Shown piece after piece: positions 56,574 to 64,000 of a stretch of 64,000 nt of DNA. Source of the stretch: Catenulispora sp. GP43 (GTDB taxonomy: Bacteria; Actinomycetota; Actinomycetes; Streptomycetales; Catenulisporaceae); contig NZ_JBGCCT010000005.1 in NCBI RefSeq assembly GCF_041260665.1, positions 124,001 through 188,000 of the forward strand, given 5' to 3'. How positions within the stretch are numbered: the stretch's first letter is position 1; the number at the start of each line of letters is the position of its first letter. The notes under the pieces were generated by a model. The model searched no databases. It saw only the letters and a list, made by a program, of their open reading frames with translations, and was not told the DNA's origin. Made by a program: the position numbers and the translations under genes.

Positions 56574-57203
56574 CTACGCCACCACGACGACCTGTGTCTG
56601 CAACGCCGCGAACTGCCACACCGCCAGCGCGTCGTTCTGCGTCAGCCGCACCCCGCCGGTCTTCGCCTCCGGCTTCGGCGGCATCTCGTCGCCGGCCAGC
56701 GAGGCGACCGCCTCCATGGCGAACTTCGTGGTGTCGTTCTTCGGGCCCCACAGCACCTCGTACTGCACGGCGACGCGGTCGGCCGACTGGTTGTTGGCGA
56801 TCCGCTTCGACACCGCGTAGGTGCCCGCCGCCGGAGTCACCGTGCTCGGCACCACCGCCGCCGACAGCTGGACCTTCTCGTCCGGGCCGACCAGCCAGAT
56901 CCGCGCCTTGGACAGGCTGTACACCATGCGCTTGCCCGTGCCGCTGGAGGCCGGCAGCGCCAGTGCCGGGTCCGGAGCCGGGGTCACCGTCTGGCCGGCC
57001 GAGTTCGTCGAGGCCGGCGGCTGCTGCTTGGCGGCGGCCGCCGCCGGGGCCTTGTTCGGCGCCGAACCGTTGGCCTGCACGGCCAGCACGCCCACTCCGA
57101 CCAGGGCCGCGGCGGTGATCAGGGCGACCGAGGCCATCGGGTTCACGCGGCCGCGACTGGCCCGCGCCGCCGACCGCGGACCGTTCTGCTGCTGGCTGGT
57201 CAT
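56574..57203 (-). CDS. Membrane-anchored protein, possibly a non-catalytic L,D-transpeptidase-like domain
   Basis: 209 residues from the ATG at 57203. An N-terminal helix at about 24-44 (MASVALITAAALVGVGVLAV) anchors it, then an Ala/Pro linker to about 85. The outside domain starts GKRMVYSLSKARIWLVGPDE and VPSTVTPAAGTYAVSKR, which resembles the first strands of YkuD L,D-transpeptidases. There is no HxxxSHGC motif, so it cannot be an active enzyme of that type. It lies between tsaE and tsaB on the other strand. Function unknown. Confidence 0.72.
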   Translation of the reverse strand: MTSQQQNGPRSAARASRGRVNPMASVALITAAALVGVGVLAVQANGSAPNKAPAAAAAKQQPPASTNSAGQTVTPAPDPALALPASSGTGKRMVYSLSKARIWLVGPDEKVQLSAAVVPSTVTPAAGTYAVSKRIANNQSADRVAVQYEVLWGPKNDTTKFAMEAVASLAGDEMPPKPEAKTGGVRLTQNDALAVWQFAALQTQVVVVA

Positions 57204-57231
57204 GGGTCGTATGGTGCCAGAAAGATAGGCT

Positions 57232-57894
57232 GTGCGGGTGCTCCTGCTCGCGTTCGACACCGCAACCCCGGCCATCACCGTCGCCCTGCACGACGGCGCT
57301 GACATCCTCGCCGAATCCACCACCGTGGACGCCCGGCGCACCGGGGAACTGCTCGCACCCGGCATCACCGCGGTCCTGACCGCCGCCGGGCGCAAACCGG
57401 GGGAGCTCACCGGAGTCGCCGTCGGAGTCGGACCCGGCCCCTTCACCGGACTGCGGGTGGGATTGGTCACGGCGCGCGCCCTCGGCGACGCCCTCGGCAT
57501 CCCGGTGCACGGCGTCTGCACCCTCGACGTGGTCGCTTATCAGACCGGCAGTACGGAGCCCTTCGCCGTCGCCACTGACGCGCGCCGTAAAGAGGTCTAC
57601 TGGGCCCAGTACACGGACCACCTGACCCGCTCCACCGAACCGGACGTGGCGCACCCCGCACTCATCGCCGAACGCCTCACCGGACTCCCGGTCGCGGGGG
57701 AGGGCGCGCGCCTGTACCCGGACGCGTTCCCCACAGCGATCGAGCCCCGCCACCCCTCTGCCGCGGCTCTGGCAGAACTCACTATCAAGCGTCTGCAAAG
57801 CGATCCCGGCTCCCTGCTCTTCCCCGAGCCGCTCTATCTGCGCCGCCCGGACGCCGTCGAACCAGGCACCCGCAAGCGTGTCTCCACGAGCTGA
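57232..57894 (+). CDS. tsaB: tRNA t6A biosynthesis protein TsaB
   Basis: 220 residues, a TsaD-like ASKHA fold without its metal site. Family blocks are VLLLAFDTATPAITVALHDG, GVGVGPGPFTGLRVGLVTAR, and AVATDARRKEVYWAQY. It scaffolds TsaD. GTG start at 57232. rimI begins 7 nt after the stop, or within the gene if its GTG at 57878 is used. Confidence 0.94.
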   Translation: MRVLLLAFDTATPAITVALHDGADILAESTTVDARRTGELLAPGITAVLTAAGRKPGELTGVAVGVGPGPFTGLRVGLVTARALGDALGIPVHGVCTLDVVAYQTGSTEPFAVATDARRKEVYWAQYTDHLTRSTEPDVAHPALIAERLTGLPVAGEGARLYPDAFPTAIEPRHPSAAALAELTIKRLQSDPGSLLFPEPLYLRRPDAVEPGTRKRVSTS

Positions 57895-57901
57895 CGGCAC
57901 G

Positions 57902-58381
57902 ATGTCCACAATGGCGCCGACGCTGCGTCCGTTCCGCTGGTGGGACATCGAGATGGTCCGGCGGATGGAACAGGACCTGTTCCCCGAGGACCCCTGGTCC
58001 GTGGAGATGTTCTGGTCCGAACTCGCGGACGTCCCGCACTCCCGCTACTACGTCGTCGCGGAAGCCGACGGGGACATCGCCGGCTACGCCGGCCTGATGT
58101 CCCAACCCGGCGCCGCAGTGGGCACCGTCGAGGGCTGGGTCCAGAACATCGCGGTGGCCCGCGCGCACCAGGGCCGAGGACTCGGGACGGTCCTCCTGGA
58201 AGCGCTTCTGGACGAGGCTGTGCGCCGGAAGTGCGTAGAGGTCTGGCTGGAAGTGCGCACAGACAACGACTCCGCGCAGCGCCTGTACACCCGCCACGGC
58301 TTCGAGCCCGCGGGCATCCGCCGCGGGTACTACCAGCCCGGCAACCACGACGCGCTGATCATGAGGAAGGCACTGGCGTGA
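57902..58381 (+). CDS. rimI: Ribosomal-protein-alanine N-acetyltransferase RimI-like
   Basis: 159 residues from the ATG at 57902 (a GTG at 57878 is an alternative). The acetyl-CoA loop is [18 protein letters not shown], and the end [20 protein letters not shown] matches RimI. In E. coli RimI acetylates the N terminus of S18; in actinomycetes the range may be broader. It sits between tsaB and tsaD, the usual order, and overlaps tsaD (GTGA). Confidence 0.92.
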   Translation: MSTMAPTLRPFRWWDIEMVRRMEQDLFPEDPWSVEMFWSELADVPHSRYYVVAEADGDIAGYAGLMSQPGAAVGTVEGWVQNIAVARAHQGRGLGTVLLEALLDEAVRRKCVEVWLEVRTDNDSAQRLYTRHGFEPAGIRRGYYQPGNHDALIMRKALA

Positions 58382-59445
58382 CGGCACTGCACCCATCGAA
58401 GAACCCGGCCGACGAACCGTTGGTCCTCGGCTTCGAGACCTCCTGCGACGAGACCGGCGTCGGCATCGTGCGGGGCCACACCCTGCTCGCCGACGCGGTG
58501 GCCTCCAGCGTGGACGAGCACGCGCGCTTCGGCGGCGTCGTGCCCGAGGTCGCCAGCCGCGCGCACCTGGAGGCCATGGTGCCCACCGTGCAGCGCGCGC
58601 TGAGCGAGGCCGGCGTGACCCTGGCCGACATCGACGCCATCGCCGTCACCGCCGGCCCCGGCCTGGCCGGCGCCCTGCTGGTCGGAGTGGCCGCCGCCAA
58701 GGGCTACGCACTGGCCCTGGACAAGCCCATCTACGGCGTCAACCACCTGGCCGCCCACATCTGCGTGGACCAGCTCGAACACGGCCCCCTGCCCGAGGGC
58801 TGCGTCGCCATGCTGGTCTCCGGCGGCCACTCCTCGCTGCTGTTCGTCCCCGACGTCACCGGCGACGTCCAGCCCCTGGGCCAGACCATCGACGACGCCG
58901 CCGGCGAGGCCTTCGACAAGGTGGCGCGGGTCCTGGGCCTCGGCTTCCCCGGCGGCCCCCTGATCGACAAGGCGGCCCGCGACGGCGACCCCGAGGCGAT
59001 CGCCTTCCCCCGCGGCCTCACCGGCCCCCGGGACGCCCCCCTGGACTTCTCCTTCTCCGGCCTGAAGACCTCGGTCGCCCGCTGGGTGGAGAAGCGCGAA
59101 CGCGCCGGCGAGAAGGTCCCCATCGCCGACGTCGCCGCCTCCTTCCAGGAAGCGGTGGTGGACGTCCTCACCCGCAAAGCCATCCTGGCCTGCAAGGAGC
59201 AAGGTGCGGACCACCTGCTCATCGGAGGCGGCGTCGCAGCCAACTCCCGCCTGCGCGTCCTGGCCGAGGAACGCGCCGCCAAGGCCGGCATCCGCGTCCG
59301 TGTCCCGCGCCCCGGGCTCTGCACCGACAACGGCGCCATGGTCGCCGCTCTCGGCTCCGAACTGGTCCGCCGCGGCCGCACCCCCTCCACCCTCGATTTC
59401 CCAGCGGACTCCTCCCAACCAGTAGTGGATGTGATCGCCCGATGA
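58378..59445 (+). CDS. tsaD: tRNA N6-adenosine threonylcarbamoyltransferase TsaD
   Basis: 355 residues from the GTG at 58378. It transfers the threonylcarbamoyl group to A37. Metal-binding His123 and His127 lie in [11 protein letters not shown]; other blocks are [14 protein letters not shown] at the start, [27 protein letters not shown] and CTDNGAMVA with its metal Asp. Its ATG-overlapping neighbour downstream is a small hypothetical gene. Confidence 0.97.
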   Translation: MTALHPSKNPADEPLVLGFETSCDETGVGIVRGHTLLADAVASSVDEHARFGGVVPEVASRAHLEAMVPTVQRALSEAGVTLADIDAIAVTAGPGLAGALLVGVAAAKGYALALDKPIYGVNHLAAHICVDQLEHGPLPEGCVAMLVSGGHSSLLFVPDVTGDVQPLGQTIDDAAGEAFDKVARVLGLGFPGGPLIDKAARDGDPEAIAFPRGLTGPRDAPLDFSFSGLKTSVARWVEKRERAGEKVPIADVAASFQEAVVDVLTRKAILACKEQGADHLLIGGGVAANSRLRVLAEERAAKAGIRVRVPRPGLCTDNGAMVAALGSELVRRGRTPSTLDFPADSSQPVVDVIAR

Positions 59446-59741
59446 CCGGTCCCGGCGGCAAGACCGCGAAGAACCAGAGCCTGATGTGGGAAGTCCGCTG
59501 CGAGCCGGGCAAAGCACCGGCGGTGGAGGAGTGGGTCCGCGCAATCATCGTCCCGCCGCTGTGGGAGGACGAAGAAGTCGCCTCCTATAACGCGTACAGC
59601 TCCGTGGGACAGGACGGTGACCGCGTGGTGGTGGTCATCGACTACCTCGGCGCGGCCCCGGCCACCCTGGCTGCCGACCCGCCGGAGCGGCTGATCGCCC
59701 GCCCTCCGCACGCGTGGGTTTTCCAACGCCTTGACGTGTGA
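59442..59741 (+). CDS. Hypothetical protein downstream of tsaD
   Basis: 99 residues, overlapping the tsaD stop by 4 bp (ATGA). The content ([49 protein letters not shown]) fits a small ferredoxin-like alpha/beta barrel such as the ABM (monooxygenase-like) dimer fold. No catalytic motif can be named. The overlap makes it a real gene of the tsa operon. Confidence 0.8.
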   Translation: MTGPGGKTAKNQSLMWEVRCEPGKAPAVEEWVRAIIVPPLWEDEEVASYNAYSSVGQDGDRVVVVIDYLGAAPATLAADPPERLIARPPHAWVFQRLDV

Positions 59742-59810
59742 ATGTCCTCGGATTAACCGTCTTAAGCAACTCTTCAGGTTCCACAAACGTCCTCCCTCAG
59801 TAGTGAAACC

Positions 59811-59833
59811 AGGCGGGCTCCGGGGGCCCGCCT
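59811..59833 (+). terminator. Hairpin after the tsa operon
   Basis: AGGCGGGC (59811-59818) pairs with GCCCGCCT (59826-59833) in the gap before the deacetylase. 8 bp, 7-nt loop, no T-run. A weak or U-less terminator. Confidence 0.5.
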
Positions 59834-59853
59834 AACTGAACTGAGGCATCGGC

Positions 59854-60867
59854 GTGACGTACGAGGACCAGGACCTTCCCATCGGCTGCGGCTGCGAAGA
59901 CCACGACCTGACACCGCCCTCAGGCGCGGCCTACACCAACGCCTCCCGCCGACGCTTCCTGCGCAGCGCCGCGGGCCTCGCTATGGCGGCGCCCACCCTC
60001 TTGGCCGCTGCCTGTGGCTCCGGCAGCTCCTCCTCGACGGGCGCTAAGCAGAACACCGGTGCCGGCGCACCGACGACCACCGGCAGCAACGGCGGGTCGC
60101 CCGGCGCGCCCTCGCAGCCGTCCAGCGCTTCCTCCACCAACGGCTCCGGCGTGCCCGGCCCCGAAACCGCCGACGCGGCCCTGCTGGCATCCCGCTACGA
60201 CGGCCTCAAGCCCTTCGCCCCGGCCCCGCCGCCCCCGGCGACCAAACCGGTGAACACCAACGTCGATCTCCCGCCGGTCATCAGCCACATCCCGACCGAC
60301 CAGAAGATCTGTTTCCTCACCATCGACGACGGAGCGGAGAAGGACCCGGCCTTCCTCCAGATGGTCAAGGACTTCCGCATACCGATCACGATGTTCCTGG
60401 CCGACTGCTTCATCCAGGACGACTACAACTACTTCACCCAGCTCCGCGACACCGGCTACTGCACCATCCAGAACCACACGCTGCACCACCCCGACATGAC
60501 GACCCTCAACGCCCAGCGCCAACTGACGGAGGTCACCGGCCAGCAGCAGAAGCTCGTCAAGAACTACAACACCCACCCCTACCTCTTCAGGGCGCCCTTC
60601 GGGAACTCCAACAAGGCCACCCAGGAGGCCTGCAAGCAGAACGGGCTCAAGGCCATCTGCTACTGGCGGGCCACCTTCCAGAAGCAGGGCTTCCAGTGGC
60701 AGGCGGCCGACAAGAAGCTCCGCCCCGGGGACATCCTCCTGGCGCACTTCCGCGGTCCCAAGGCCAACGGCAAGGGCTGGCCCGAGATGCACGAACTGAT
60801 GACCAACCTCTTCCGCATCGTCCAAGAGCAGGGCTATACGTTCGCCCGCCTGGAGGACTACGTCTGA
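59854..60867 (+). CDS. Tat-exported lipoprotein polysaccharide deacetylase
   Basis: 337 residues from a GTG. The signal has a twin-arginine motif SRRRFLRS (31-38), a hydrophobic core and lipobox LAAAC with Cys54. A Ser/Gly/Pro linker runs to about 140. The NodB-like domain shows variants of the standard motifs: FLTIDDGAE (usually TFDDG), NHTLHHPDM (usually SHTxxH) and FRAPFGNSNK (usually RPPxG). It would deacetylate a cell-wall or extracellular glycan outside the membrane. Confidence 0.88.
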   Translation: MTYEDQDLPIGCGCEDHDLTPPSGAAYTNASRRRFLRSAAGLAMAAPTLLAAACGSGSSSSTGAKQNTGAGAPTTTGSNGGSPGAPSQPSSASSTNGSGVPGPETADAALLASRYDGLKPFAPAPPPPATKPVNTNVDLPPVISHIPTDQKICFLTIDDGAEKDPAFLQMVKDFRIPITMFLADCFIQDDYNYFTQLRDTGYCTIQNHTLHHPDMTTLNAQRQLTEVTGQQQKLVKNYNTHPYLFRAPFGNSNKATQEACKQNGLKAICYWRATFQKQGFQWQAADKKLRPGDILLAHFRGPKANGKGWPEMHELMTNLFRIVQEQGYTFARLEDYV

Positions 60868-60870
60868 TGT

Positions 60871-60907
60871 AGCGGCAGGGGCTTCAGCGGCAGAACCTCA
60901 GCGGCAG
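60871..60907. repeat. Three AGCGGCAG copies at a convergent gene boundary
   Basis: AGCGGCAG occurs at 60871-60878, 60886-60893 and 60900-60907, 14-15 bp apart, spanning the gap and the 3' end of the lipoprotein gene. Confidence 0.7.
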
Positions 60908-61644
60908 GACACGGTCACACTGACCGGAAACCCTGCCTGCCCACCGCTCGGCCCGACGAACCCCAGCGTCCCCGTCATCGTGGACGACGCCGGCGCGCTG
61001 GGCACCACCCCACCCGTGCTCACCAACGGATCCGTCTCCGTGAGCACGACCGTGTTCCCGCTCTGCGACGCGCTGCCGCCGGTGTAGTGCGCCACCCAGT
61101 CGCCCAGAGCGCTGCCGAACACCGCTGTCGCGCGCATCGTCACCTGGGTCGGGCCCCAACTGCAGCTGTCACCGGTGAGGCTGATCAGAACCGGCCGGGG
61201 GTCGGTCGTCGTCGGGCGCGGAGCCGGGCAGCGGGCCGCCTGTTCGGGCGTCGTCGGGTGCGAGCAAGGGTCCGTGGACGTCGGCTTCGCCGGCGGGGCC
61301 GACGGAGCCGAAGAGCGGGGCGCGGCGGCCGATTGCGAGGTGGCCGCCGTGGGCGGATGTGTCGCAGCCGCTCCGGCGGTGGTGGTGGCGCTCCCGGACG
61401 AGGCGTCGCTCGCCGGCGCCGGCGCCGACGCGGCCGTGGTCGTGAGCGGGTTGGTCGGAACAGGGCTTCCCGAGGTGTCCGGGTCCGCGGTCGGCCCCTG
61501 GCTCGTGGCCGAGGCCGAGGCCGAACTCGCCGCTCCGGCGTTCGCCACCGTTGCGCCACCGCCCCCGCAGCCGGCCGCCATCAGTGTCCCCGCGACTGCC
61601 AGTGCGGCCGGTGCGAGCGCCCGAGCCCGCCGCGACATCGTCAT
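60898..61644 (-). CDS. Putative secreted lipoprotein with Ser/Thr/Pro linker
   Basis: 248 residues from the ATG at 61644, with GGGGAGCGGG upstream. Lipobox MAAGC puts the lipid Cys at 26. A long Ala/Ser/Thr/Pro linker extends to about 150. The C-terminal ~90 residues look like a small immunoglobulin-like domain with three Cys (DSCSWGP, VTVSCR and one in the linker end). It converges on the deacetylase gene. Function unknown. Confidence 0.8.
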   Translation of the reverse strand: MTMSRRARALAPAALAVAGTLMAAGCGGGGATVANAGAASSASASATSQGPTADPDTSGSPVPTNPLTTTAASAPAPASDASSGSATTTAGAAATHPPTAATSQSAAAPRSSAPSAPPAKPTSTDPCSHPTTPEQAARCPAPRPTTTDPRPVLISLTGDSCSWGPTQVTMRATAVFGSALGDWVAHYTGGSASQSGNTVVLTETDPLVSTGGVVPSAPASSTMTGTLGFVGPSGGQAGFPVSVTVSCR

Positions 61645-61724
61645 TCCCGCTCCCCTGTCCACCCCGGCCCGCTGCGTGCCGAGCCGCGAGAGCGTACCAC
61701 CATGATCACGACCCGACGCGCCCC

Positions 61725-61751
61725 CTGGCACTCCACTTGACCGAGTGCTAA
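61725..61751 (+). promoter_or_regulatory. CIRCE operator 1 (HrcA site)
   Basis: CTGGCACTC-N9-GAGTGCTAA. The right half is a perfect match and the left half 7 of 9 to the CIRCE consensus TTAGCACTC-N9-GAGTGCTAA. It overlaps the -35 box of the groES promoter. Confidence 0.9.
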
Positions 61752-61766
61752 AGGCGCGCCTAATCT
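61737..61766 (+). promoter_or_regulatory. groES promoter
   Basis: TTGACC (61737-61742) and TAATCT (61761-61766) are 18 bp apart. The -35 is inside CIRCE 1 and the predicted start falls at or next to CIRCE 2, the arrangement expected for HrcA repression. Confidence 0.75.
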
Positions 61767-61770
61767 CGCT

Positions 61771-61797
61771 TTGGCACCCTCGCACCGAGAGTGCCAG
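61771..61797 (+). promoter_or_regulatory. CIRCE operator 2 (HrcA site)
   Basis: TTGGCACCC-N9-GAGTGCCAG; each half matches the CIRCE consensus at 7 of 9. It covers the predicted transcription start. The region to the GTG of groES is about 92 nt. Confidence 0.82.
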
Positions 61798-61889
61798 CGC
61801 GATACGGCCGGACCCTGGCACCCGCGACGACAGGTTCCGCAACCAGTTCACCATCGCCGATCCGTCACGCGAACGAAAGGTCACACATC

Positions 61890-62186
61890 GTGGCTACCGT
61901 TGCCATCAAGCCGCTCGAGGACCGCGTCGTCGTCAAGCCGCTCGACGCCGAGCAGACCACCGCCTCCGGCCTCGTCATCCCGGACACCGCCAAGGAGAAG
62001 CCGCAGGAGGGCGTCGTCCTGGCCGTGGGCCCGGGCCGCTGGGAGGACGGCAAGCGCGTCGAGCTCGACGTCAAGGAGGGCGACATCGTCCTCTACAGCA
62101 AGTACGGCGGCACCGAGGTCAAGTACAACAACGAGGAGTACCTCGTCCTGTCGGCGCGCGACCTGCTCGCGATCGTCAACAAGTAG
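61890..62186 (+). CDS. groES: Co-chaperonin GroES
   Basis: 98 residues from a GTG at 61890 with GAAAGG 11-12 nt upstream. It begins [20 protein letters not shown] and has the mobile-loop segment [20 protein letters not shown] that contacts GroEL, then [14 protein letters not shown]-like core. GroES caps GroEL. Controlled by the two CIRCE sites. Confidence 0.97.
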   Translation: MATVAIKPLEDRVVVKPLDAEQTTASGLVIPDTAKEKPQEGVVLAVGPGRWEDGKRVELDVKEGDIVLYSKYGGTEVKYNNEEYLVLSARDLLAIVNK

Positions 62187-62212
62187 TTCTCGCACGACCC
62201 TCAAGCTGCATT

Positions 62213-62264
62213 TCCGCCCCGGGCGGCCGGGGACCCGGCCTTCATGCCGGGGCGGATTTTCTTT
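62213..62264 (+). terminator. Terminator-like hairpin between groES and groEL
   Basis: TCCGCCCCGG (62213-62222) pairs with CCGGGGCGGA (62247-62256), and GGCCGG (62225-62230) pairs with CCGGCC (62235-62240) inside. TTTTCTTT follows (62257-62264). It should cause partial termination or protect a groES transcript. Confidence 0.8.
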
Positions 62265-62271
62265 CCCTTAA

Positions 62272-63921
<1,650 letters not shown>

Positions 63922-63962
63922 GGGATCGCCCGCGCTATAGCGGACGCCTATAGAGAGCGTTG

Positions 63963-64000
63963 AGGGCGGCTCTGTACGGAACTCCGTACAGAGCCGCCCT
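63963..64000 (+). terminator. Long hairpin after groEL at the window edge
   Basis: A perfect 17-bp stem, 63963-63979 with 63984-64000, with loop AACT. The window ends at the last stem base, so a T-run cannot be seen. Almost certainly the groESL terminator. Confidence 0.82.

Overview
The window is chromosomal DNA of a high-GC Gram-positive actinomycete. GC is very high throughout, GTG and TTG starts are common, and many neighbours share stop/start bases (ATGA, GTGA, TAATG). The gene order resembles the Streptomyces and Catenulispora side of the Actinomycetota: S10 and spc ribosomal genes, secY-adk-map, infA-rpmJ-rpsM-rpsK-rpsD-rpoA-rplQ-truA, rplM-rpsI-glmM, coaA/glmS-acpS-nnr-alr, tsaE-tsaB-rimI-tsaD and groES-groEL. 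DUF1707 proteins, a SigE-type ECF sigma factor and tandem CIRCE sites fit the same group. Genus is an inference from this pattern, not from a search.

Layout. 1-8182 is an unbroken ribosomal run, from the 3' end of rplD through rplO, ended by a strong intrinsic terminator. About 1 kb of apparently non-coding DNA (8253-9252) follows before secY-adk-map. At 12.3-18.0 kb come a lipoprotein, a histidine kinase-response regulator-MMPL transporter operon on the minus strand, and a DUF1707 membrane protein. At 18.3-22.3 kb lie infA (TTG start), rpmJ, rpsM, rpsK, rpsD, rpoA and rplQ, with strong U-less hairpins after the last three. At 22.3-26.5 kb are truA and four less conserved genes, including an ABC-F protein, before rplM-rpsI-glmM.

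From 29 to 37 kb there is a phosphofructokinase, a four-gene double ABC transporter operon, a frameshifted AraC-like remnant and an ECF sigma factor with a membrane partner. From 36.8 to 46.6 kb lie coaA (minus), glmS-acpS, a DUF1707/LiaF-like protein, nnr, an MFS exporter with its HTH regulator, a GNAT acetyltransferase and alr. glmS carries a DasR-like palindrome just upstream. At 46.7-55.8 kb is the most distinctive accessory block: an alpha/beta hydrolase, a polyprenol-phosphate-sugar-type GT2, a DUF2304 protein, a one-ORF sugar-epimerase/glycosyltransferase fusion, a DUF2142 membrane protein, an arabinofuranosyltransferase-like GT-C protein and a flippase. Together these look like an assembly line for a surface glycan.

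From 56 kb to the end lie tsaE, a possible non-catalytic L,D-transpeptidase-like protein, tsaB-rimI-tsaD (t6A tRNA modification), a Tat-type lipoprotein polysaccharide deacetylase, a second lipoprotein, and groES-groEL under two CIRCE-like operators. Short tandem repeats with 5-, 9-, 12- and about 15-bp periods recur at gene boundaries. I found no tRNA, rRNA, IS element, prophage or CRISPR array.
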